Assembly (NCBI RefSeq): GCF_003265705.1
Contig: NW_020312817.1
Span: 33,505,820 to 33,569,819 of the forward strand
DNA: 64,000 nucleotides
Source of the DNA: Callorhinus ursinus
Taxonomy: Eukaryota > Chordata > Mammalia > Carnivora > Otariidae
Reading direction: 5' to 3'
The position numbers and the translations under genes are program-made. The notes below the pieces were generated by a model. That model searched no databases, was not told the origin of the DNA, and saw nothing but the letters and a program-made list of their open reading frames with translations. Positions 21,740-32,909 of the stretch are shown piece after piece (position 1 is the stretch's first letter; each line of letters begins with the position of its first letter).

Positions 21740-24700
21740 AAACTGAAAATCATCTCACTGCATTTAATGAGGCCCCACCGGACTAGCTCTGAGTCCAAAT
21801 CAAAATCTCAGAGGCCAACTCTGAAAGCTCACATTTCCTGAATCTATTCCAACCCAATGGGTCACAAAGCATCTGACATTTACTTCCACTAAATCTCAAG
21901 TATGTCTCCAGGGGATAGACAGCCCTTTGTTCAGAGAGAAAACTTGAAATGGCTAGTTCATCAACCCACTGGCTTGGTTAGCCACAAGTATTACTGAAAT
22001 TAGAACCCAAGTGATAGGCAGCTAAGGGAGCTGTGAGCGATGTTCTGTGATTCTGAAATCTAGGGAAAGTCAGGGAGAATATTTGCCACAAGAGGGAGCA
22101 GGAGAATTTGATCAGATGGGAGACTATCTGGTAGAGGTTATGATGAGGGGTCTAAGTATGAGGTATGGACAATATTGGAAGATGTTTTGGCAAGAGACAT
22201 CTATCCCTTATAAGAAAAAAAGTGTGGGGGGATGAAAGGAACAGGAAGAAGAGAGGGATTGCAACACGTTGATTCCTAAATTCTCAGCAAATGTAAAGCA
22301 ACAATTTAATTTTTGGTTAGAAGCAACATACATTCACCCTGCAAAAATACAAAACATGCAAGATAGGTGCTCTACCACCCTCTTTTAATCATATATTTCT
22401 TTTTCCAGATTTAATTTCTATTTCAGCCCGGACCTTGGTTATTTCCATGCTGATGGGGTAGACCACTTGCTACTAACCTCCATGCTATGCTCTCTCTACC
22501 TGAAGGTGTTATGGAGAAAGGGCTCCTTTCACTGTATTGCAACACAAAAATCAGATGGCAAAGTCCTATAATGCACTTACTTTGGGAGAAACACATCCAT
22601 GACCTAAATGAATGCTTTAACTTGCTTTAAAGCAGGAATGTAACCTCATTGGATCTGCAGAGCTTTTATCATCATTTATTTTTTTTTCAAAGAAACGGAT
22701 TAAATACTGATAGGGAAGAAACCGTGCATTTACTTTGCAAGATAAATAAAAGTCTATTTTTGTCTGATAAAAAACATGTTAAATATAGCTTGCTAACAAA
22801 ATGCTGAAGCTCTCTTGGAATTTTTTTTTTCAAAACATAGTAAGCTTGAAAGAGCAATTAATGTAAATCCTGCATACAGTCCTGACTATACTTCATCTTC
22901 CTTTTGTAATTTTATTTGGAGTAAAAGCACTGCTATCACTTCTCTTCCCCTTCATGGTCAACAAAATGGTTAGCTAGCTCTTAATCTTAATCCAAAATGA
23001 TATAGCAGAAACCATTCAATAGTAATGATAAAATAGAAAGACTAGAAAGACAGATGGATAAATAGGTAGGTAGATGGGTAGATGGACAGATTGATAGATA
23101 GATATAAAGCACAGCCTTCATATTCTTTTAATTCATTACTCTCCTCTTCCAGCCCTGTGAAGCTTTCAGGACAGAGTAAATGAAGTCGGATTGTCATGGA
23201 CACTTGCATCCTTTGCAACCCTGCACAGCTCAATAGTCAATAATGGTTTACCTCTATCCAGTTCTTTAATTCCCTAGTAATTAATCATTCCATATTTAAT
23301 ACAAGACAACAGCCATTTTAGGGAGGAAAAAAAAATCAGGGCTCTTTTTTTAGTAGGTGGGAGAAATCTTAGCAAAATAGCCCTCAGAATCAAATGGAAT
23401 TCTTCAAACAGGCAGGATTTGTAAAATGAAAACCATTTAAGAAAACACATCCTGCTTCTTGATCAAGTAAGTGGGTCTTCCCCCACCTTCTCACTCACAA
23501 GGCCCCAAAGATAGAGCTAGCTCTCCTTTCCTTCCTCCTTTCACACCAGCCTAAGCAGCCAATTAAGCAAGTTTAGCAAACCCATAGAGCTAAATCCAAG
23601 TAACACAGGATTTGAAAGAGGAACCTAACAGCCTTCACCCCTATTCTGGTTTTGCTTTATCTGAAATGAATGAAACATCTAGATACATTTCTATCCTCCT
23701 TTCTCGACTTGCTGCAGGAGTAGCTTTGAGAGAGAGAGAGAGAGAGAACATGCAAGTGCGTGCATGTGTGTGTTTATGGGGGGGGCATGGGTGGGAGGCA
23801 TACTTGCAGAATCCCCTCCTGGTTGCTCCCCATTTCCCCATTTCCCTTAGCAAATCTTCCCAAAGATGCTGGATTGTGGGTGCTCTAATTGCTCATATTT
23901 GGAGATACTCAGCCTATGCCTTTAACCAGATCTGATCAGAATCTCCACCTACTCTGCTAGCTCCTCCATGATCTGGATGCCAGTACTGTCTTTACCACAT
24001 CTGTCATTTTTTAAAAAGCTTCTTCCACTACACCTCCTACTGATATCCTTTTTTCTCTTTTTAGTCTTTACACCTCCAGCAGGACAAAGTTTGTATTGTT
24101 ATAGTCACAACCACTAGTGGCTGACTAGCAGGAGAGATACAGAGTGCCAGCAAGGGAGCCAGGCTGGGGGGGGGGGGTAAAGAGATAACCTAGTGCAAAG
24201 CATGACTTTCTTTCCGATGAATGCGGACACCACGCACTATTGCTCTCTTCAAAAAATGCTTTGTTAAATTTGATCACTCTGCTTTCAACCCAACCACTGC
24301 CACTTTGTCTGGAGAGGGAAATACAAATTGCCAGCCCCAGTCATTCATCAAATAGTCAACAGAATCCATGGGGAGGGGGGGTGTTAAAATCAAGGATGCA
24401 CACACACTGTATTTTTAAAAGCATCCTCTGGGCAGATTTGGTTTCTTTAGCTGACCGTCCACCCATAAGACCTCCCTCTTCTTCATTAAGGAGGAGCCAA
24501 GAAGGATATCCTCACATCTCAGAACACAGACCATTTCCCCAAGAGCCAGCAAAGCTCCAGAGGCAGATAATGCAGCTGCAAAGTTCCCTTCGAATCTCGT
24601 GGGGGAGAGAGATGCCTGTGCGTGCAGAATCCCCAACGTGCACACCCCGGCATAGTGCCCAGAGACCCGGACCCTTCAGCCCACTCCCCGCCCCCCTCCC

Positions 24701-24990
24701 CGCTGTAATCCCCCCTTGCCTGTTCCTCCTGCCCCGGCCACAACTCCCTCCTCTCCGCAGTCGGTGGTGAAGGAGCACCCAGACCTGGCCGGAAAAAAGA
24801 GACTCGCGAGTGTGGCCTTGGGGAAGACCCCAAGGATTACCAGGAGGTGGGATGACCGCGGAGCAGAGCCCAGTGGGTGGGGACGCCTGGATCCCCAGCA
24901 GCGCTGCATTCCGGGTGGACTTAGCTCTTCGCGCCCTGAAGCCTCAGAGCCCAGCGCCGTGCAGGGTGCAGCATCTCTCCTTTAGCAGCC
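21740..24990. other. SLC8A1: Intronic stretch, largely unassigned; GC rises towards the CpG island
   Basis: A degenerate (GATA/GATG)n tract lies at 23045-23105, a GA repeat at 23727-23748 and a G13 run at 24165-24177. No transposon is recognised at 22.3-23.0 kb. Sequence from 24.5 kb is GC-richer. Open frames on both strands near 24.2-25.0 kb show no domain and reflect base composition. Confidence 0.5.
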
Positions 24991-25102
24991 CTTTTTACCT
25001 CCGGCAGCCGGCACTGGCAGGCGGGCACACTCACGCCCAGACGCACCAGCCCGAGCAATTTCGCTCCCCGAGAAGCGCGGACACCCCAGAAAACGTGTAG
25101 GG

Positions 25103-25111
25103 ACACACGCG

Positions 25112-25144
<33 letters not shown>
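25103..25144. repeat. (AC)3(GC)5(AC)n alternating purine-pyrimidine tract
   Basis: 42 bp of uninterrupted purine-pyrimidine alternation, with a GC-rich core at the left and a CA repeat at the right. It lies about 120 bp into the intron from the proposed first-exon donor. Confidence 0.95.
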
Positions 25145-25145
<1 letters not shown>

Positions 25146-25263
25146 ATATTCAGCAGCCGGTCCTTCGCCCAAGCGGAGGGAAGTGTAGCCTTACGAACAA
25201 GAAATGGAAAATAGTTGGCGGTAGCTGACCAAATCCCTCCTGCTGCCCATTATAAGATCCTAC

Positions 25264-25700
25264 CTGGTTTGGGGGAGTGTGGATGGATCCTTCCCCAGTT
25301 CCTCCACGCTAGCAGGCAATACGGCGCACTCCCTCCTTTTAAATAGCTCCCGACCGGGAAGAGGTCGCTCCCATCTTCTGGGGGGAAGCACAAAGCGGGC
25401 GGCGGCGCCGGGCAGGCTCCCGTGCAGCGCCGGCGCGAGCGGGAGCGGCGGCTGCGGGCAGCCGGTGCGCGCGGGCGGGAGGCAGGCGCGGAGGCCGGGA
25501 GGCTGGGAGGGCCGGGGCCCGGGCGGCGCGCGCGCTCCCCCTCCCTCCCGCGCACACTCGCCCGCCTGCCGCCCGCCCGCCGCCCGCAGCCTCGCACTCG
25601 CTCACACGCGCGCTCGGCCCCGCCGCCGCCGCCGCCGCCGCCTCCGCGGCCCGCCGAGTCCCGGCGCCCTCGGCGACCGCCCGGGAGGAGAGCCGGCGCG
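25264..25700 (-). other. SLC8A1: Candidate untranslated first exon of SLC8A1 (5' end uncertain)
   Basis: Leaving the island on the minus strand, the first reasonable splice donor is CCAG|GTAGGA with the exon ending at 25264. Weaker alternatives are TTC|GTAAGG (exon end 25195) and GGGC|GTGAGT (exon end 25035). The 5' limit given is arbitrary within the island. The exon is expected to be non-coding because translation starts in exon 2. Confidence 0.35.
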
Positions 25701-25860
25701 TTTCTGGAGCCCCGAGCGGGCGGGGAGCCTTTCCAGCCTCCCAGCCTCCCAGCCTCCGCCGCCGAGGTTTTTCGATTTGCTCCCGGCCCTGGGCCCCGCA
25801 GTGCGTTCTGGCCGCGCGCTAGCGCTCTCCGGGGCGGGCACCCAGCCCATCGATTACACG
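25380..25860 (-). promoter_or_regulatory. SLC8A1: CpG island: probable brain-type (Br1) alternative promoter of SLC8A1
   Basis: This is the only long, very GC-rich, CpG-dense segment in the window. It has many GC boxes (GGGCGG or its complement, for example near 25395, 25470 and 25720), a CCG repeat and no TATA box. NCX1 is known to use separate heart, kidney and brain first exons spliced to a common exon 2, and the brain promoter is GC-rich and housekeeping-like. An island about 20 kb upstream of exon 2 in the right orientation fits that one. The start site cannot be fixed from sequence alone. Long reading frames here on both strands come from the lack of stop codons in GC-rich DNA, not from a protein gene. 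Confidence 0.75.
25619..25642. repeat. (CCG)n trinucleotide repeat in the CpG island
   Basis: Seven to eight uninterrupted CCG units (CGG in the sense of the gene). Confidence 0.92.
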
Positions 25861-25864
25861 CGCA

Positions 25865-26500
25865 GACGGGAGCTGCAACTTTTCTTTTCAACCTTCCTCG
25901 CCTCTCCCACAGGCAGAACCCTCACCCTGACTTGCCTACCCATTTCTCACCTCTGAAATTGTTCATCCAGATATATCTTTCTTCCTCCGCTTTCTAGCCC
26001 TCTGCGAAAGGAAGCTTTCGTTTAGCAAAGGGACCTGGGGATGTATCAATGATTTTCTCTTATATCCTCACTGTGTTTTTCCTACGTATAGACATGCACA
26101 GCAGCAGTACCGTGGCTAGAAGCTGCTGACACAAGCACATAAGGATGTGGGGGTGAGGGGAGAGGTGTTCCCCAGCCAAGATCTCGGAAAGATTCTCCGT
26201 GTTGGTATTTCCCTCAAAGATTGCAGCTCACCTGGGAATAAAGACCAAGAAGCTGTTTAACGCGAAAGCCGTTCGGCTTCTAAACTACACAGAGGAGTAA
26301 AAGCTGAGCATTAAGGTTGAGTTGGGAAAAATCTAATGCAGCAATCGACGAACCATTCATTGGCCTTTCCAAGAGAAGCATTATCATTGCCAATACATCA
26401 CTTCCCCATAATTAATAAAGGAGCACTGCACCAGGCCCTTGCTCTCTTGACAGCTCATTCATCCTTACAAATCCTTAATGACTTGGCAGGATGAAAGGCT
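25865..26500. other. Upstream flank of the CpG island, no assigned feature
   Basis: GC content falls quickly. No repeat or coding exon recognised. Confidence 0.5.
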
Positions 26501-26504
26501 AGAC

Positions 26505-26905
26505 CCACTGTGGAGTTCACAAACCTGGCTGCACATCAGACACACCTGGGAAGCTTGTTAAAAATGCAGATTTTAGGGGGCGCCTGGGTGGCTCAGTCGT
26601 TAAGCGTCTGCCTTCGGCCCAGGTCATGATCCCAGAGTCCTGGGATGGAGCCCCACATTGCGTTGGGCTCCATTGGGCTCCCTGCTCCGCGGGAAGCCTG
26701 CTTCTCCCTCTCTCACTCCTCCTGCTTGTGTTTCCTCTCTCGCTGTATCTCTTTCTGTCAAATAAAATCTTAAAAAAAAGAACCACTTTTAAAAAAATGC
26801 AGATTTTAGCATCCCATCTTGAGACTCTGATGTTGTAGTCCTCAAGGGTGACTCGGAGCTTGCATCTTTAAAGCACCAGTGACATTCACCACTGGTGTAG
26901 TTTGG
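26505..26905. mobile_element. MER5A-like hAT element split by a CanSINE
   Basis: Left half CAAACCTGGCTGCACATCAGACACACCTGGGAAGCTTGTT and right half GACTCTGATGTTGTAGTCC...AGCACCAGTGACATTCACCACTGG follow MER5A order, with the SINE at 26577-26792 inserted between them. Confidence 0.7.
26577..26792 (+). mobile_element. Young CanSINE with perfect target duplication
   Basis: GGGGCGCCTGGGTGGCTCAG head (start overlaps a G run), TGCCTTCGGCCC and GGGAAGCCTGCTTCTCCCTC blocks, CAAATAAAATCTT tail. Target duplication AAAAATGCAGATTTTAG (26560-26576, 26793-26809) is identical on both sides. Confidence 0.96.
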
Positions 26906-27085
26906 CAGAAGGGTGAGGGGTCAGGGACAGCTGTGTGGAGAAGCTGAGAGGAACAGAGCACCAGGCAGAAAGTTAAGTCCTTAGCAGAGATCTCCCCACT
27001 ACTTACTCTGCAGCTCTCTGGCCGCCAGGCCACAGGGGAAAGGAGATTCTGACTCCACGAATCCCACTGTTTGACTATGAGGCCG

Positions 27086-27264
27086 GTGGCTCTCAACCCT
27101 GACTGCTTCAGAATCTCCTGGGGAGCTTTTAAAAATCCCAGTGCTTATGCCACACCCCAGACTGATTAACCTGGAATCTCTGGGGGTAGGACCCAGTCAT
27201 CAGTAACTTTTTTTTTAAGATTCCCAGGTTGATTCTTACCTGTACCCAAGGTTGAGAACCACTG
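27086..27264. mobile_element. MER5A DNA transposon, nearly complete
   Basis: Bounded by related inverted ends, GGTGGCTCTCAACCCTG and GGTTGAGAACCACTG, with the internal blocks CAGAATCTCCTGGGGAGCTTTT and GGAATCTCTGGGGGTAGGACCC. Confidence 0.8.
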
Positions 27265-27271
27265 TTCTGTG

Positions 27272-27390
27272 CCAGTACCCCTCAACCCTGAATGTGAATA
27301 TGAATCACCTGGGGATTGCAGGTTCTTCTGGAGCTGATCTGGAGAAGGCCTAGGATCTGTATTTCTAGCAAACTTACGAGTGCTGTTGGT
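27272..27390. mobile_element. MER5A-like fragment
   Basis: CCCCTCAACCCTGAATGTG and ATGAATCACCTGGGGATTGCAGG match the start of MER5A. The rest is diverged or truncated. Confidence 0.6.
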
Positions 27391-27394
27391 ACTG

Positions 27395-29690
27395 CCTGGA
27401 TGAAGATTGTGCTTTAATTAACAAGGGTCTGCTGTGTCCATCTAATGCTCGGGGATACCCAGCTTGATGGAGGAAACCAAGCTTCTTCTTGTCTTGTATA
27501 TTCCCAGGAATCATTCTCGCCTAAGAACATTTTCCTTTCCTCGTAGGAGATAAATATTCTTGACTTGCCACAGACTCTTTGTTAGACTGCACTGACTAGT
27601 GGGTGTAAACAGAATGACATGTGGGGAGACACAGAAGGTCACCATCTCTCTGTGAGAGCATATCCTTAGCCAAAAATTACTTAGGGTACTGATTTCAAGG
27701 GAGTGTGAGAGGCAGACGTTTGGCTCACACTCAATGAAAGGAACTTAGAGAGAAGAGTGGCTGTTTTCTAAATGACACAGAGCATGGCCTGTAACTAAAA
27801 ACTCCCCCCACCCCTCCACAGGAAATAGGACCAGGCTAACTGAAGGAACTTAGCAAAAGAGCTGAATGAAAATGTGAGCGGACTACATCTCACTGGAATA
27901 GATTCTGTGGAAGGGGCATGGCCTATTCTTGCTATTAGGGACCACTTGGTGAAAGCTCAGATTTTCTTGGAAGTGTAAGCATGCTTGAATGACATGGGTG
28001 ACACCAGCCCGGTTCTTAAATGTCTATATTCCAGTGCTGTCCAAAATTCACCTTGTCAGTAGCTGAGAAAGCATCAAGGCTTCATCTTGGTCCTCTTTAC
28101 TCCTCTTCTTTTCCAATCTAGTCTGGTATTAGGTTAATTTGAATTTGGGGGGGATTTACATTAAGGTCCTCTCTTTACCTAGAACCATTAAAAGGCAGCC
28201 TAATGCCTAGTGATTTGGCACACCCTTTCTGATTTGGCTCAATTTCTGAATCCTTAATTTTTTTTTTCCTTTCATTTCTCATTAAAGGCATCTTTATAAG
28301 GGTTCCAGGGCCCCACGGCAAGTCAAACCTTTTGCTCCCTCCTAAATGTCATACATGACTGGATTTTTATTGCAAGAATTATCAAAGGCTACATCACTGG
28401 CACAAGGCTCTAGGTAAGGAAATAGAGTGGTTTCTGCAGGCTGTGGCTTTGGAAAGAAGAAATATTGTATGTAGGAAGGTGGTGATTTCCATTCCAATGC
28501 CAATAGTTATTTCTTAATTGTATTCTTGAATCTTGATTGCCATTCTTTTCTTCGGGCTTAGGGTTCAGAGATATGGGATCTGGGTCTCTTCTGTTATGTA
28601 TCTGAAGCAATAGGGCATGACCATTTTGGGGACTCCACAGGGAAATCACTAAGATTTCATATATTCTAAAGATGGTTCAGATTTTCATGAACTAATTCCC
28701 TACAAACCTTCAGGAGATCTTTTAGCAAACTCACTTTCAGACCAAGTATAAGTGTTGAGAATTAGGCCCTACTTTTTCATCCAGTCTACAGAGAAACTGG
28801 ACATATGATCAGGGCTATGAAAATTTTATAATATATTTCATATTTTACTAAAGCTCTTGATAATTTTTCAACATAAGAAAAACAAGTACTTTGTTGTAAT
28901 TTCTTTCATTTTTACTTTGAATCGTGTAGGTCAGAGTTACCATCCTTGTTTTTCTAGCCTTGGGTCTTCGCAAGTGTGTTCATATAGAGTTAGTATTCCC
29001 CACCTCATTTCCTTCTCTGCCAACCTTCATACTCAACTACCTGCTCACCCTTGAGCTCAGTTGGATACTGATTTCCATATAAGAAGACAGTAGCGTAGCA
29101 AGCACACCACGTGGAGCTCAGCATTAGCCATTCTTCCACACCTAGGAACTCCAGCTAGATCACTGGCATGATTTGTGTTTTGGGTTTCCATTGCTGCTGA
29201 TTGGATCCAGGGTTTTTTGCTTCAAGTGTGACTGCAGGGAATTTTTTGTTGATTTCTAAGCACTATTATTTCTCCTCACTGTGGTCTTGTTCCTGCAAGT
29301 AAACTTTTACTTCTCTGTTTTGTTTTGACTAGTTCAGCACCACCCTGAATTCCATCTAGTAGTTGGCCCTACTGCTGGGGTCCTACTCTGGGGCCTTACT
29401 GCCTCCCCAGTAGACTCACAGTTCTAACCCATAATTTCTTCACTGGGCGGGGGGGTCAACCCACTTCCTCTGAATTTGTCACAGTATTTGGATCAGGGAC
29501 CTGCACTTCCATATTTGAGCAATTTATGGTCAAGGATTGGGCTTGTACAAAATCCTGACACACTTATTTTCCATTTCTGCCCCTTAACACATTAAGGACA
29601 TTCTCTAGTCACTGTCCCACAACTTTACCAGTGACTAACTTCATGGCCGAATCATTATCTAGAGCAATTAGTGGGTCAGAAAAGAACCGA
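27395..29690. other. Non-coding stretch with no assigned feature
   Basis: Unique-looking, AT-rich sequence. The 79-residue minus-strand open frame near 28.5 kb has no recognisable motif. Confidence 0.5.
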
Positions 29691-29692
29691 AA

Positions 29693-29920
29693 CTGTTAAG
29701 AGTTAAGGATTTGGAGTCAGAATATCTGGGTTTGAATCTCACCTCTGGCTGTGTGATCTTAGGGAAGTTCTTTAATCTCTCTGAGTCACAGTATCTTTGT
29801 CTGGAAAACCTAGATTATAGAATTTCCTTAAAGGAGTTATAGGAAGGATAAAATGTATATAATGTGCTTGACATAGTCCCTGATTATAGTAATTATTCAA
29901 TAAATAATGCTGTTGTTATT
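29693..29920 (+). repeat. MIR SINE
   Basis: GGATTTGGAGTCAGAATATCTGGGTTTGAATC, CTGTGTGATCTTAGGGAAGTTC, GAGTCACAGTATCTTTGTCTGG and a TTATTCAATAAATAATG end. Nearly full-length. Confidence 0.88.
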
Positions 29921-29924
29921 ACTA

Positions 29925-30350
29925 TTGTTGGTAAAGTTCCATAAAAATGATATTCATAAAATTAAAAAAAGTATCCGTATAATTAGGTTCCACACAATCA
30001 GCCATCTCATTTTCAATAATGATTATGCTATCATTTGTAGTATACAGAATTCTATGCAAGAAATAAATCCAGGAAAGTGAATGCTCTACACTTTGAGAGT
30101 ACTTTCCTTCTCAGTAATGAAAGAAGCTGTTGCATACTTTCTAAATCTGTAAGTACAGAGTGTAGTTATATGTTTGATACAGGGAGCACCACATCTGTTA
30201 TATACTGGTTTGGTACAATTTCAAATCCACTTATTTATGACAAAGACCAAAACAAATAGTTGTTTTTAGAAGTAAATTTGTTTTGTTATAAGAATGAAGT
30301 AAGTTGTGTCAGGAAATCACCGTCTCCTCTCCTCTCACCAATAAGAAGTC
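29925..30350. other. Non-coding stretch with no assigned feature
   Basis: AT-rich. Nothing recognised. Confidence 0.5.
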
Positions 30351-30357
30351 AGCAGTT

Positions 30358-30470
30358 CAGCTGCTGGAGGCCACCCCCGCAGCTGGGCGGGGGGGGGGAG
30401 GGGGAGGATCTTCTTGATAGAAACATATAAAGAAGCAACTATGTCAAAGGGACATTTAGACTATAAATAC
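30358..30470. promoter_or_regulatory. Candidate cis-regulatory cluster: two CAGCTG E-boxes, GC box/G-run, GATA site, MEF2-like site
   Basis: Within 113 bp: CAGCTG at 30358-30363 and 30380-30385, GGGCGG at 30385-30390 running into a long G-run, GATA at 30416-30419 and CTATAAATAC at 30461-30470 (one mismatch to the MEF2 consensus). Each motif is common by chance. The combination resembles muscle enhancers, but this is inference only. Confidence 0.25.
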
Positions 30471-30474
30471 CAAG

Positions 30475-31130
30475 AGTTTGTGAGGCCTATCTGAGAGTGT
30501 TCAGTCTGGGCAAGGCCACTCCTTCTCATCTAAAATAGCTCTCCAAAGACCTTGGGGCATTAGCTCTTGCCTTGGTCGAGGCAACTCTTATTGGCAGAGG
30601 TGAAAATCATGCAGCAGCTCTTGGCAAAGCTCATCTTGTCCATCAACACCAGAGCTACCGTTCCCTAGCAACATGCTCTAGCAACAGGGAACTTTACCTT
30701 TTGCACTGATAGCTGGACCTCAGCTCACAGTTGGCTAACCTGTCTCTCCCAAGTACCAACTCCTATAAAGGTTCAACCCTACTGAATGTGGACTTTATTC
30801 CTTTCCTCTCCTCTTGCCTGAAACAATCACGTGATTAATCTATCATTGATTCGGAGTATATTATTTCTTTATTGGCTTTATTAAGAGACATCCTGTATGC
30901 TATTGACTTGTGAAATTCCCACAGTGAACCTGTGTTAAATAAATTGCTGGCAAAAAACCCCCTCAGTCTCTGAGCATTAATTTGCTTTCCAAAACAAAGC
31001 AACATTCTTGCTGGGTCGCAATATTTCTTTTCCTTTATGTCTGAGTATTAACTTCATCCCATCTCCATTATAATCTGGGGGCGTAATTTCCAATAGAGTT
31101 AAACAAATTTCACTACAATGAAGATTTTGC
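30475..31130. other. Non-coding stretch with no assigned feature
   Basis: Nothing recognised apart from ordinary unique sequence. Confidence 0.5.
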
Positions 31131-31148
31131 TTGTCCTATCAATTATAT

Positions 31149-31349
31149 ATTTTTTAAAGATTTTATTAATTTATTTGAGAGAAAGAGAGAGAGAAGGAGA
31201 GCATGAGCCGGGCAGGGGGCAGGGAGGGAGAAGCAGAAGCTGACCCCCCCAGGAGCAGGGAGCCCAATGTGGGACTCAATCCCAGGACCCTGAGATCATG
31301 ACCTGAGCCAAAGGCAGACACTTAACCGATTGAGCCACCCAGGAGCCCC
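31149..31349 (-). mobile_element. CanSINE
   Basis: Reverse orientation with TTTTTTAAAGATTTTATTAATTTATTTGAG tail and a GATTGAGCCACCCAGGAGCC head. Target duplication TGTCCTATCA(A/T)TTATAT at 31132-31148 and 31350-31366, one mismatch. Confidence 0.95.
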
Positions 31350-31554
31350 TGTCCTATCATTTATATTAACAGATGACCTTATCTGTGACATAAACTTCTT
31401 TGCTAAGTTTGCACAAACTTTCCTCAACATCAATTCAAGGACTCTCTACCAAAAGAGACTGAAGATGAAGGCTCCGGGGTGCTTTGTACTAGTTATTTGT
31501 GTAGATATTAAAATTATTTGCCATCTACCACCTAACTTTTATTTAAGAAATCCT

Positions 31555-31685
31555 TAGGAACTAAGGAGGGAATTATGATTACCCTCATTTTACAGATTGA
31601 GATCAAGGAGATTTGTCTCACCCTGGCTACACAGTATCAGTTATATTGTTTCAGAATATGGAAGCCCAGACCCACTCTTGGAGAT
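31555..31685 (-). repeat. MIR SINE fragment
   Basis: ATGATTACCCTCATTTTACAGATTGAGATCAAGGAG and the following CTGGCTACACAGTATCAG in reverse MIR order. Confidence 0.6.
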
Positions 31686-31689
31686 TTGG

Positions 31690-32650
31690 CCCTCATTGAT
31701 TGAAAGTGGAGTCTGGGCATGGGAAAATTTTTAAGTTCCCTCTGTGGTTCTAAGTTTCAGCCAGAGCTGAGAACCTCTGGCCTCAGATCAAATAGCTAAT
31801 TAGTGGTAAAGACGAGTGAAAAAAATCCCTTTACCTCTGCCACAATGCTGCTTGTATTCTGCTGTCCCATCAAACATTGATATTTAACAGAATATAGAAA
31901 TGGGGACTCTTCTCGGAAACTTGAGAGCCTTTTTACATTTCTAAGGGGCCCAAGTCGGTTTTGTAATTGACAAAGATAGATAAGCAGATTGGAAGAGATG
32001 ATCAAGAAAAGTGAGTCCGTTGACTGCAGGGCCTCTTTCTGTTTTGTTGAACACTCAATCCCCAGCATGTAGAGCAGTTTTGGGTACATGGTTGATGCAT
32101 TAATAAAGCACATATTGTGCCCTGTAAAGGACTGCCCTGTGTTGACAGAAGATGGATTTGGGTTCTAGGGTAAAGTAAACTCTTTGGCCCCTGTCCAGTG
32201 CAAATTGCAACTCAGGAGGAAACACCTTGTAGCTATAGTGCAGGCCCTAGTTAGCAAATGACGACCATACCATATCCACACCCACAATCCTGCCTGGCCA
32301 CCTGCTCTGCGATGACAGACAGATTGTCTGTGGGGGGCATTGCAGGAGACCAGACCACACAGTGATGGCAATCTGACCGAGCCCCAGGCTTACAAGGGTA
32401 AGCTGACCCTTTGTCAATTATCTCAGGAATTACTTCTAAGCTCATTTGGCCCACTTTGTAAGAATGTCAGAGAATCTCTTATTTCCTGTTAAGAGAGGCT
32501 CTTTAGGCACATAATTAATTTTCTCATTGACTATTTTTCAAAAATCAAGGGACCTGTGAATTTTCTGATATGCTCAAAGTCAGTCATCAAGCAACTCTTG
32601 CTAAAGGCAAAAAGCTGAGCAGAGCAGAGACAAAACGCAGTTGAGAATAG
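31690..32650. other. Non-coding stretch with no assigned feature
   Basis: The 105-residue minus-strand frame at 31.8-32.1 kb shows no domain and no conserved-looking codon pattern. Not called as a gene. Confidence 0.5.
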
Positions 32651-32654
32651 TCAT

Positions 32655-32905
32655 ATTAATTCATTTTCTCATTCATTCCTTCATGTATTTATTCAACAAC
32701 TATTGATGAGGGCCTACCCTGAGCCAGGCACTGTCCCAGACCTAGAGATACAATAGAGAAAACAGTTAAATTTCCCATCCTCTGGGACTTACATTGCACT
32801 GGAAAAAGAAGAGGCAGTACGCAAAATAAACAAATGGACTTATGCTAGGGTATCAGCTGGAGATACTGCTATGGAGAAATGAAGCAAGGAAAACAAGCTA
32901 GTGAC
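32655..32905. repeat. L2-like interspersed repeat
   Basis: CATTCATTCCTTCATGTATTTATTCAACAACTATTGATGAGGGCC, CCTCTGGGACTTACATTGCA and AATAAACAAATGGAC in the usual order of the common L2-type 3' region. Confidence 0.55.
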
Positions 32906-32909
32906 TTCA

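Larger units (their letters stand above)
6023..25263 (-). other. SLC8A1: SLC8A1 intron between the CpG-island first exon and exon 2
   Basis: About 19.2 kb of non-coding sequence if the donor proposed at 25263 is right. It contains four CanSINEs, MIR and L2-like copies, MER5A and another hAT element, and (GT)n tracts, all listed separately. Open reading frames here are short and lack any recognisable domain. Transcripts from more distal promoters would also span it. Confidence 0.75.

Noticed and set aside
24240..24770. 176-residue plus-strand open frame
   Set aside because: No domain or signal, opposite strand also open, GC-rich flank of the island.
25250..25997. Long open reading frames on both strands in the CpG island (up to 225 residues)
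   Set aside because: Low-complexity Arg/Pro/Ala/Gly products from stop-poor GC-rich DNA; frames on opposite strands overlap; no domain. The region is a promoter and untranslated exon.
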